This document shows positions 25,895 through 32,738 of a DNA stretch of 64,000 nucleotides, in pieces. A model generated the notes under the pieces. The model was not told where the DNA came from. It did not search any database and worked only from the letters and a program-made list of their open reading frames with translations. The position numbers and the translations under genes were made by a program. This stretch comes from Planctomycetota bacterium. Its GTDB lineage: Bacteria > Planctomycetota > Phycisphaerae > Phycisphaerales > SM1A02. Each line of letters begins with the position of its first letter. Within the stretch, counting starts at the first letter, position 1. Location: NCBI GenBank assembly GCA_022574595.1, contig JACZRS010000011.1, positions 1-64,000 on the forward strand, written 5' to 3'.

Positions 25895-27898
25895 ATGCGT
25901 GATAGATACGATGTCATTGTGATTGGTGGTGGCCATGCGGGCGTTGAGGCGGCATGGGCGGCGGCGGCGGCGCTGAGTTCGCACGGGCGAGACGCCCATT
26001 CCACGGCTGAAAATAGTGGATGGGTTGCGCTTATCACAATGGATCCATCACGAATTGGCCAAATGAGCTGTAATCCCGCAATCGGCGGCTTGGGGAAGGG
26101 CCAGATCGTTCGTGAAATTGATGCGCTTGGCGGATTGATGGGTCTTGCTATCGACGCAACGGGCATCATGTTCAAAATGCTCAACACCTCCAAAGGTGCA
26201 GCAGTACACGGCCCACGCGCTCAAGCAGATAAGTACGCATACGCAGCTGAAGTGCAAAGATTGATTTCAACACGAAATAACATCGATGTCATTGCAGGCA
26301 CAGTTGATGATTTAGTAGTTCATAACGGAAAAATAATCAGTGTGGTCTTACCTGGCGGCTGCGGAATTGTTAAGCCCAACTATCAGAATATCCAACACAA
26401 TCTTGCTTGTGATAAATTAGCCGAGATGGTTTATCCAGCTCAGCCAAGCGAAGAATCGCGAAGCCTCAAGCAGCAGACAATTTCAAGCAGCGCTGTTGTG
26501 CTGACCACCGGCACATTCATGCGCGCTTTAATGCACACCGGCACTAAAAAAACCCAAGGCGGGCGCATCAACGAAGGCGCAGCAGTAGGAATTTCCGCAA
26601 CATTAAAACGTCTGGGCTTTGAACTTGGACGACTAAAAACAGGCACACCGCCTCGCCTTGCTAAGGAATCTCTCGATTGGGATTCACTAGATAAACAAAT
26701 TGGCGATGATCTTCCCGTGGCGTTTTCTGATCTATCTCCACAGGCGTTAAGCGCAAATCGCTTTCCCGTTTTAGAACAAACGCAGTGTCGCCTTACCTCT
26801 ACAACCGCAAAAATACACGAACTAATTCGTGCAAACTTGCACCAAGCGCCTATGTACTCCGGCCAAATCGAAGCGGACAGCGGCCCGCGCTATTGTCCTT
26901 CCATTGAAGATAAAATCGTGCGCTTTGCCCAGCGAGAATCGCATCACGTGTTTCTCGAACCCGAATCGCTTTTTACCAATGAAATCTATTGCAACGGTAT
27001 AAGCACATCTCTGCCTGTTGATATTCAGGAGAAGTTTGTGCGTATGATGCCGGGTTGTGAGCAGGCTGAGATACTCAGGTTCGGTTATGCAGTTGAGTAT
27101 GACATGGTTTGGCCGCACCAGATTGATTCGACTTGTATGACCAAGTCGGTACATGGGCTATTCTTTGCGGGTCAAATTAATTGCACAACTGGTTATGAGG
27201 AAGCGGGGGGGCAGGGTTTAGTTGCCGGCCTGAATGCAGCAAGACTTGTTAATAATCAAGATCCTATTCGTCTTAGGCGCGATCAAGCGTACATCGGCGT
27301 GATGCTTGATGATCTAGTTACGAAAACCCCGCGTGAGCCGTATCGTATGTTTACAAGTCGGGCTGAGCATCGATTATTGTTGCGCGCAGATAACGCGGAT
27401 GAGCGATTGACAGGTCTTGGTCGTGAATTGGGGCTTGTTGATGATCAGCGATTTAATGCGTTTGAAAATCGCCAGATAGAATTAGAACAAATCCGCAAGC
27501 AATTTGATCAGGTGCTGGTTGAAGGTAAATCGTTAAAGCAGCTAGTGCGTCGTCCCGATTTCCTAATCGAGCAAGTTGCAGACTATCTTAATGGTGAGCA
27601 TAAACGGCTTCTAATTGCGCGAGTTGTAAACGAATCCCGTTATGAGGGGTATATTGTTCGCCAGCACGCTGAGATAAAGCGTCAGCAAAAAGCTGAGGGT
27701 AGATCGATACCTGATTGGCTGGACTTCCAGTCGATAGATGGTCTTCGAGCCGAGGCCAGCTTAACGCTTGCTCGCTTTATGCCAACCACCATGGGTCAGG
27801 CATCAAGACTTTCGGGCGTAAATCCTGCCGATTTGACTCTAGTTGCTGTGGCGATACGCAGAGGCCCAAAGCAGCTTCCATCACCGGCAGTTTATTAG
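25895..27898 (+). CDS. mnmG: tRNA uridine-5-carboxymethylaminomethyl modification enzyme MnmG with an N-terminal insertion
   Basis: 667 aa, somewhat longer than the usual ~620-630. Core motifs are present: FAD-binding YDVIVIGGGHAGVEAAWAAA, GQMSCNPAIGGLGKGQIVREIDALGG, KGAAVHGPRAQADK, RLKTGTPPRL, GPRYCPSIEDKI and GYEEAGGQGLVAGLNAAR. With MnmE it modifies the wobble uridine (cmnm5U) of several tRNAs. Residues ~27-44 contain extra sequence (LSSHGRDAHSTAENSGW) between the first helix and second strand of the FAD fold, encoded by a palindrome-like repeat in frame. Homologues run directly from AAAA to VALIT. The tRNA-Thr gene lies 77 bp downstream. Confidence 0.92.
   Translation: MRDRYDVIVIGGGHAGVEAAWAAAAALSSHGRDAHSTAENSGWVALITMDPSRIGQMSCNPAIGGLGKGQIVREIDALGGLMGLAIDATGIMFKMLNTSKGAAVHGPRAQADKYAYAAEVQRLISTRNNIDVIAGTVDDLVVHNGKIISVVLPGGCGIVKPNYQNIQHNLACDKLAEMVYPAQPSEESRSLKQQTISSSAVVLTTGTFMRALMHTGTKKTQGGRINEGAAVGISATLKRLGFELGRLKTGTPPRLAKESLDWDSLDKQIGDDLPVAFSDLSPQALSANRFPVLEQTQCRLTSTTAKIHELIRANLHQAPMYSGQIEADSGPRYCPSIEDKIVRFAQRESHHVFLEPESLFTNEIYCNGISTSLPVDIQEKFVRMMPGCEQAEILRFGYAVEYDMVWPHQIDSTCMTKSVHGLFFAGQINCTTGYEEAGGQGLVAGLNAARLVNNQDPIRLRRDQAYIGVMLDDLVTKTPREPYRMFTSRAEHRLLLRADNADERLTGLGRELGLVDDQRFNAFENRQIELEQIRKQFDQVLVEGKSLKQLVRRPDFLIEQVADYLNGEHKRLLIARVVNESRYEGYIVRQHAEIKRQQKAEGRSIPDWLDFQSIDGLRAEASLTLARFMPTTMGQASRLSGVNPADLTLVAVAIRRGPKQLPSPAVY
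25971..26022 (+). repeat. Short repeat-like insertion inside mnmG
   Basis: About 51 bp in frame. It contains GGGCGAGACGCCC (25985-25997), a 5-bp inverted repeat with AGA loop, within GCACGGGCGAGACGCCCATT. The encoded GRDAHST string resembles translated intergenic palindromes seen in some bacteria. Boundaries are inferred from the usual MnmG sequence rather than from a second copy in the window. Confidence 0.55.
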
Positions 27899-27974
27899 CC
27901 CAAAGCCCATTTTCTTTTGATAGTAAGCGTTGTAGTTGCGATAGCTTTTATGCCGACCTAGGCTCACTGGCGAC

Positions 27975-28046
27975 GCCACCGTAGCTCAATGGTAGAGCAG
28001 CGGTTTTGTAAACCGCAGGTTGTGAGTTCGAGTCTCTCCGGTGGCT
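27975..28046 (+). tRNA. tRNA-Thr (TGT)
   Basis: 72 nt. Acceptor stem GCCACCG/CGGTGGC with discriminator T; anticodon stem GCGGT/ACCGC with loop TTTGTAA, anticodon TGT. T-arm has GTTCGAGT-type bases. It is the integration site of the 9.1-kb element downstream: its 3' 45 bases recur at 37085-37129. The 3' half present here is probably supplied by the element. Confidence 0.95.
28002..28046 (+). repeat. attL: 3' half of tRNA-Thr
   Basis: 45-bp segment from the anticodon stem to the discriminator base. It matches 37085-37129 at 42 of 45 positions (differences at CCG[C/T]AGG, GTG[A/G]GTT and GTC[T/C]CTCC). It marks the left boundary of the integrated element. Confidence 0.9.
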
Positions 28047-28082
28047 ATCTTAAAGGGGGTTTTTCACCAACTTGGTGCAATA

Positions 28083-28102
28083 CTTAGCAAGCACTTGCCA
28101 AA
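28083..28102 (+). repeat. Arm-like site, copy 1
   Basis: CTTAGCAAGCACTTGCCAAA, 37 bp inside the left attachment site. An exact inverted copy is at 28504-28523 and two close variants are at 35451-35470 and 36943-36962. Confidence 0.75.
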
Positions 28103-28148
28103 GTTGCCATCATTCTATGTAGCGTGCCATCATAGGCATACAGCCTAA

Positions 28149-28332
28149 TTTGTGTCACCCTACTTTATACTAGGGATATTTGGGATTTTTTAACGGGTAG
28201 CGATATATAGATAGCACACAATAAAAAAAAGTCTGGGCATATACCGGTAACGTGGTGACACAAACGCTAAGTCCAGTATTGACAAAGGTTTTTATGTCAC
28301 CACGCCATTAGGTGACACAAAGGTGACACAAT
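28149..28332 (+). repeat. Iteron-like repeat cluster, left
   Basis: GGTGACACAAA occurs at 28254-28264 and 28311-28321, with GGTGACACAAT directly next to the latter at 28322-28332, and inverted at 28149-28159. A partial copy (ATGTCACC) is at 28294-28301. The same motif recurs downstream of the Prim-pol gene. Tandem and inverted copies of an 11-bp motif fit replication-initiator binding sites. Confidence 0.7.
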
Positions 28333-28503
28333 GCCATACTGCTAGCTGCTAAGGGATAGGGAATAGTGGTGAGTTAACCCCACTCGCGCACTACAACTAC
28401 AATATCGCACGCACGCGAGGCAGCCAGCACGGTTATTTAACTAACGATATGCACCTGCACACTATTAAGTTTCAAGCCTGAGATAATGCGAATAACTACA
28501 ACG

Positions 28504-28523
28504 TTTGGCAAGTGCTTGCTAAG
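28504..28523 (-). repeat. Arm-like site, copy 2 (inverted)
   Basis: On the minus strand this reads CTTAGCAAGCACTTGCCAAA, identical over 20 bp to copy 1 and inverted relative to it. Confidence 0.75.
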
Positions 28524-29049
28524 TTTTAGAGTAAGTGAGCAAATATCAGCGTTTGAATAGCAGTAATGCTGTTCGGCGCAGGTTGACTTAACCTATGCTC
28601 GACCTTGAACGCTATTCACTACTCAAAGTACGACCACGTTAATATCAAGCTCATTGCATTGGAATGGACGCAGCAGAATCACTTGTGCTGGCGTTCAGTT
28701 GAGTAAGTGCTATCTATGTGCATTGAAAACAGACGGCAGCACAAAAGCTACCAGGCGTTGTCTTGGTTGCTGATATACCGACTCGCTCCCAAATCCTTCC
28801 CAGACGACCCGGCTTTTATTTAAAACGTTTAAAGTTAACCCTCCCCTTACGCACTACCACTATTGTTTATCACACAACGCAATAACGTTAAGGAGCTTCA
28901 TTATATAAACGCTGCTGAAAAGTTGGGGGGGAAATTGACGGTCGTTACGACACGGCACGAATACTTATAATTCCCGTGGAATTTGACAACCAAGCTATGC
29001 GTCTTATTATTAGCGGGGACAATTGATGTATTTGGGTAAAGGATGGAAA

Positions 29050-29259
29050 ATGAACGATTACGATTTGCAAACACAAAGTGAACTAGCTATTTCAATGGAT
29101 ATACACGCATGGCGGATTTCTTATGTTGTTATTTCTCGCAAGATTAAGCCAACTGCCATAATCGGCGGTACGCGATTTTATAACACAGAAGCGCGTCAGG
29201 AGATTATTGACAAACTTTCGACGGTTCAAGCCAAGCGTTCGAGGGTTGAGATTAGATAA
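29050..29259 (+). CDS. Small MerR-like helix-turn-helix protein of the element
   Basis: 69 aa from ATG 29050, preceded by AAGGATGGAAA; starts at 29023 or 29026 would add nine or eight residues. The body reads SELAISMDIHAWRISYVVISRKIKPTAIIGGTRFY, the pattern of a short MerR/excisionase winged helix (helix-turn-helix followed by a wing with G-x-R-x-Y). It is the first gene of the element and could control excision or replication copy control. Function is inferred from fold only. Confidence 0.6.
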   Translation: MNDYDLQTQSELAISMDIHAWRISYVVISRKIKPTAIIGGTRFYNTEARQEIIDKLSTVQAKRSRVEIR

Positions 29260-29425
29260 GCTGTACAAGCGGAAAGGTCAGGGATGACACACAAGAAAAT
29301 ACCGTACAGATATAAACGCAAGTACATACCAAAAAGAGGAAACTTAGGGTTTTCATATAGGCAATTTGCCGAAATTCTTAGGCCAGGTCTACTAAACAAA
29401 TTATCACTAGGAAAGGATACAAACA

Positions 29426-30364
29426 ATGATTCTCCAAATCGAAATAACGGATAAGGAACAGGCCCAGGCTTGGACAGATTTACAATTGCTGATGCGGAAA
29501 ATGGCTGAGGGCAATATGAAATTCTCAAGTCAGCAAGATGCAATAAAACAATTGTGTGCGGTTTTAAGATGTTATAGCAAACAGGCCGAGGGTTCGCCAC
29601 AACGATGGTTTAAGTGTATAAAAAAAGGTATTGCTGTTGAAGTTGAATTGCGAGCGTCGAAGTTCCAGCAGTTAAGAGAAAAAGCGTTGCAAGATTCCAG
29701 AGCTGCCAATTCTAAAGTAGACAAGTTCAAGCAAGCAAACGAAACTAAACTGCAGCAAATTAACGCAGCCGATAGCAAGTCGGCACTCTTAAAAAGTGAA
29801 TTGTTGGCTTTGCAAGATACCGCACGAAAAGCTGAAGACGTTAAAAGTTCGCTGGAAGATCGGGCAACCTCTTTTTATAATGTCTGCGTCGAATTTCCAA
29901 GTGCCTTTATTCCCTATAAGCCCTGGCATGAAGCTGAACCACCAAGGCCAGCCAAGGTGGTTGAAACGCGACTGGTTCCAACGTTCAATAACCTGCCTAT
30001 ATTCTACACCATCATGCATATTTCACAGCGGTTGGTCGGGGACAGGTACGGTAGTTTGGGGCCTTTGACATTCTTGTCACTGAAGCCTGCTGAGGCATAT
30101 GCAACTAGCCTGGGTGATAATTATATCGCGTTCAAGAGCGTACTTACTGCTGTGTCGCTTGTTGAGTTTACTGTCGAATCTTGCCGCCCCGCGTTTCTGG
30201 ATTTGAAACCCAACGTGCCACTAGGTGAGGGAATGTGCCTGTTCGATAGGCCCGTATTCAAACAATTCTCGCCTAATATCAAGGACGAGACAGACCAGGA
30301 AGAATGGCGCGATGCAATTATGCGAGAAAAAACCAATCAATTGATAACCACAACAGAAAGGTGA
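29426..30364 (+). CDS. Element ORFan with coiled coil
   Basis: 312 aa; ATG preceded by AGGAAAGG. I do not recognise a family. Residues ~70-150 are strongly helical and charged (LREKALQDSRAANSKVDKFKQANETKLQQINAADSKSALLKSELLALQDTARK, written here only as a pattern of heptads), so a coiled coil is likely. The remaining C-terminal ~160 residues look globular, with Trp/Pro-rich FIPYKPWHEAEPPRPAK and SLKPAEAYATSLGDNY. The stop is 6 bp before the next start, so it is in an operon with the acidic protein that follows. Confidence 0.6.
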   Translation: MILQIEITDKEQAQAWTDLQLLMRKMAEGNMKFSSQQDAIKQLCAVLRCYSKQAEGSPQRWFKCIKKGIAVEVELRASKFQQLREKALQDSRAANSKVDKFKQANETKLQQINAADSKSALLKSELLALQDTARKAEDVKSSLEDRATSFYNVCVEFPSAFIPYKPWHEAEPPRPAKVVETRLVPTFNNLPIFYTIMHISQRLVGDRYGSLGPLTFLSLKPAEAYATSLGDNYIAFKSVLTAVSLVEFTVESCRPAFLDLKPNVPLGEGMCLFDRPVFKQFSPNIKDETDQEEWRDAIMREKTNQLITTTER

Positions 30365-30370
30365 ATAACA

Positions 30371-30769
30371 ATGACACAAGATACCTTAAATAATGAATCA
30401 GAACTCGACTTGCTCGCTGAGGAAGCTGCTACGCAAACTAGCGAACCAAACCCTGCTGTTAACAGGCTGGATGATGATGACGAGATTGAAGCTAACGAAG
30501 AACGTCAAGCACTTGTTGACGAGATTGATGGACTCCTTGAGGAAAAGGAGTACGATGCGGAAGCTGACTCAGAGGAAGAAGAAGCAATTGCACAAACTGA
30601 TTTGGAATGGCAACGTGAACAAGCTGCAGTTCACCCCATGGATGGCATAAGCGAAAACAGTGCTAGATGCCCTAGTGAAAAGGCGACAATTCAAGCTCTC
30701 GCCGATATGTTGCCGAGCGACGCACAGCGACAAGAATTTGACGACGAAAGTTTGAAAATGTTAGACTGA
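30371..30769 (+). CDS. Small highly acidic element protein
   Basis: 132 aa, very rich in Asp and Glu (LDDDDEIEANEERQALVDEIDG, DAEADSEEEEAIAQTD). ATG at 30371 follows GAAAGG. There is no hydrophobic segment or known motif. Acidic proteins of this size in mobile elements often mimic DNA or bind basic partners, but that is inference. It lies between two ORFans with tight spacing. Confidence 0.55.
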   Translation: MTQDTLNNESELDLLAEEAATQTSEPNPAVNRLDDDDEIEANEERQALVDEIDGLLEEKEYDAEADSEEEEAIAQTDLEWQREQAAVHPMDGISENSARCPSEKATIQALADMLPSDAQRQEFDDESLKMLD

Positions 30770-30811
30770 ATTATGCTTACAGCGTATTGGATTGCGCGGA
30801 AAGGAACAGTG

Positions 30812-31441
30812 ATGGCGGGACAACCGATACGCAAGGCTAATGAGTTGAGTTTGCTAGCGGATGCCGCATTTGAAGCCTTAAAAATGGCCTGCGATATTTG
30901 TCCTGAACACTACTTATCGGATAAAGAATTTCCCCCGAACAACGCGATTGCATGGGGATGGCGTGGCACTGTCACACAAGCACGCAATTTGTTGATTGAT
31001 GCCGAGAATTTAGAGTCGTTGCTGTACGCCAAAGCAGAATTGCCGAGTCCTGCTGTGCGCGACGAATCGGTTTATGAAGATGATGCACTTAACTTTCCAG
31101 CGGTTCAGCAGGCGGCTACTTTGCAAGCCGAACTATCGCCGACAGAGGACGATGATGTGCTTATCACTACTACCTGTTCGGACGTGGACTCGATTCGCTG
31201 GGTAATTGAGAATTTGGAAAAACCAAATGTCAATAAACAGGATTGCCCCAGTAATACCGCTTGGACATTGTTCAAATGGGCTTTGTCGAATCCCGTCAGC
31301 AAGGCCGAATTTATCAACAAGTCGTGGTCTAAATTACTACCCACTGGAAAACAAATGGACGACATGGTGCGAATGCAGGACGATGGTACAAGTACATTAG
31401 AATTGATAGCGAGGATACAGGAAGCAACGAAAGGCGACTAA
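30812..31441 (+). CDS. Element ORFan
   Basis: 209 aa from ATG 30812, preferred because AAGGA lies 7 bases upstream; ATG 30773 has no such site. The protein is soluble and mixed helical (LSLLADAAFEALKMACDICPEHYLS, VTQARNLLIDAENLESLLYAKAELP, CPSNTAWTLFKWALSNPVSKAEFINKSW). I do not recognise a family. It ends the first gene block of the element. A TATAAT (31448-31453) just after the stop could belong to the next transcript. Confidence 0.55.
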   Translation: MAGQPIRKANELSLLADAAFEALKMACDICPEHYLSDKEFPPNNAIAWGWRGTVTQARNLLIDAENLESLLYAKAELPSPAVRDESVYEDDALNFPAVQQAATLQAELSPTEDDDVLITTTCSDVDSIRWVIENLEKPNVNKQDCPSNTAWTLFKWALSNPVSKAEFINKSWSKLLPTGKQMDDMVRMQDDGTSTLELIARIQEATKGD

Positions 31442-31510
31442 ATTTGGTATAATTTTTCACTGGGTAGCTAGATAGCTTCTAGCGTGCGGAAGGGTTTGCT
31501 AGTGTTGATT

Positions 31511-31554
31511 GCGTATCCCACTAGCCAGCCTAACCGGCCCACAAAGGGATACGC
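31511..31554 (+). promoter_or_regulatory. Inverted repeat covering the ribosome binding region of the next gene
   Basis: GCGTATCCC (31511-31519) pairs perfectly with GGGATACGC (31546-31554). The right arm contains the AAGGG-like ribosome binding region, 2 bases before the ATG at 31557. In RNA this 9-bp stem would hide the site; in DNA it could be an operator. Confidence 0.5.
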
Positions 31555-31556
31555 AG

Positions 31557-32180
31557 ATGAACACAACGGATAATCAAAAGAAGAACGCAGCCGAAGTGCT
31601 TAATGCCTTGCGCACGTTTCATAAGACTCAGAACACTTGGGACAAGTTAAACCTATCTAAAGCTCCAAACGAGCTTCGGGAGCCAGCCTGGAAAGACCTT
31701 AAATCAGCAGCGAAAGGGCTTGCGACTGATTTAGATATGGATTTGGGTAGTGAAAAACTGCGCGGTGCTATGTATGTGGTTCGCCAGCACGCAATAACCC
31801 AAACCCTTGACAGAAAACTACTCTCTTTTAACGAACAACGGATATTGTCCGATGCCTTGCAGATTGCGGAAGATGAGCTTCGCACAATAGCAGATATAAA
31901 GCAAAAGCCATTCGTCGATAGAGTTGCGGAGATAGTTGCGAGAAATAAGGCAGCAACAATTAAAGAACCAAAAGTAAGCAAAGGCTGGAAGGAACCAGAC
32001 GGTTATGTTTTTGCCGATGCGATTTGGGGACTAGATGGCGAGAAAATATCACGACGAACCGTTGCTGGGTGGGCTAAAACAGATAACCCCGACAGAGTAC
32101 AAGACCCTAAGACAAAAGCGGTTTACTATCGCAAGGTGTGGGTAGATGGACGAGTCAGAAAACACAAACGTAGAACGTAA
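31557..32180 (+). CDS. Element protein with C-terminal helix-turn-helix-like region
   Basis: 207 aa from ATG 31557; a TTG at 31509 lies inside the upstream inverted repeat and is less likely. The N-terminal ~150 residues are helical and uncharacterised. Residues ~165-207 read KISRRTVAGWAKTDNPDRV...VYYRKVWVDGRVRKHKRRT, which looks like a DNA-binding helix-turn-helix followed by a basic tail. A role in element regulation or replication is inferred. The gene is followed by palindromic TACGTATACGTA (32187-32198), a possible operator for this or the next protein. Confidence 0.55.
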   Translation: MNTTDNQKKNAAEVLNALRTFHKTQNTWDKLNLSKAPNELREPAWKDLKSAAKGLATDLDMDLGSEKLRGAMYVVRQHAITQTLDRKLLSFNEQRILSDALQIAEDELRTIADIKQKPFVDRVAEIVARNKAATIKEPKVSKGWKEPDGYVFADAIWGLDGEKISRRTVAGWAKTDNPDRVQDPKTKAVYYRKVWVDGRVRKHKRRT

Positions 32181-32186
32181 CTGAAC

Positions 32187-32198
32187 TACGTATACGTA
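32187..32198. promoter_or_regulatory. Palindromic TACGTATACGTA, possible operator
   Basis: A perfect 12-bp palindrome with a further TTACGTA at 32208-32214, lying upstream of the excisionase-like gene at 32271. Use as an operator is inference. Confidence 0.35.
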
Positions 32199-32270
32199 AC
32201 AGCCACTTACGTATTGCCTATGTACAGGTAAGCAGAATAAGGTTCCTAAACTAACTTTGGAGCCTTTTAT

Positions 32271-32459
32271 ATGCCAGCAAAAACAAAAACAAGAACATTG
32301 CAAACCGCACGGGACGTTGCGGAGCGCTTTGGTGTTTCCGTTACTACGGTACGGCGGTGGGTACGCGCGGGGAGGATACCTTACATCCGCGTTTCCAGGC
32401 GAGTTATCAGATTTGACTTGGACGAAATTGAAAGAGTTGCAGCCTGCGAGGTGGGCTAA
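32271..32459 (+). CDS. Excisionase-type helix-turn-helix protein
   Basis: 62 aa; ATG is 9 bases after a GGAG-containing site (TTTGGAGCC). The protein reads LQTARDVAERFGVSVTTVRRWVRAGRIPYIRVSRRVIRFDLDEIERV: the HTH_17/AlpA-like fold of excisionases and small phage regulators. In such elements this protein usually directs excision or activates the integrase. It is a separate family member from the one at 35162, so the element encodes at least two. Confidence 0.75.
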   Translation: MPAKTKTRTLQTARDVAERFGVSVTTVRRWVRAGRIPYIRVSRRVIRFDLDEIERVAACEVG

Positions 32460-32522
32460 TACTGCGCAAAAGTAAAGCCCGCTGTTGAAGCAACGGGCCA
32501 AGACAAAGATTGGTAGCTGACA

Positions 32523-32738
32523 ATGCTTAATTCAAGAAGTAACTTTAACTCATTCGACGACGGAAGCAAATCTACTCAAGAACATAGTGCAAATATACAT
32601 AGAAATACGCGACAGAGCGGTTCGACTAGCTTTAGCCATAAGCTGCGACTTATCAAATTATGCCACAGCAGCGATGAAGCGGTAGCGCTTGCTGCGACTA
32701 TTGCTTGCCTAGAACTGCAAGCCAGGGGGGTAATGTGA
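32523..32738 (+). CDS. Small element protein overlapping the Prim-pol start
   Basis: 71 aa, Ser-rich at the N-terminus, then helical (LRLIKLCHSSDEAVALAATIACLELQARGVM). Its stop TGA overlaps the first base of the next ATG (GTGATG), suggesting coupling. It has no recognised domain and only a weak ribosome binding site; it could be a translational-coupling leader peptide rather than a working protein. Confidence 0.4.
   Translation: MLNSRSNFNSFDDGSKSTQEHSANIHRNTRQSGSTSFSHKLRLIKLCHSSDEAVALAATIACLELQARGVM

Larger units (their letters stand above)
28047..29049 (+). other. Gene-free left end of the element, repeat-rich
   Basis: About 1 kb without a convincing gene. It holds two exact inverted copies of a 20-bp arm-like motif (28083-28102 and 28504-28523), a cluster of iteron-like GGTGACACAAA sequences (28149-28332), a hairpin GCAGGTT/AACCTATGC near 28578-28598 and repeated GTTAACCC...GCACTAC stretches near 28374 and 28836. 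This is where an attachment arm and a replication origin would be expected. Confidence 0.6.

Noticed and set aside
28149-28332. Iteron cluster as a CRISPR array
   Set aside because: Repeat length is only 11 bp, with variable spacing and both orientations, and there are no cas genes.
29226-29600. Minus-strand frame of 124 residues at 29226-29600
   Set aside because: It overlaps plus-strand genes with good ribosome binding sites and has no family resemblance or start context.
32049-32501. Minus-strand frame of 150 residues covering the excisionase-like gene
   Set aside because: It lies opposite a gene with a clear helix-turn-helix family match and the palindromic region, and its protein is low-complexity Cys/Tyr-rich.
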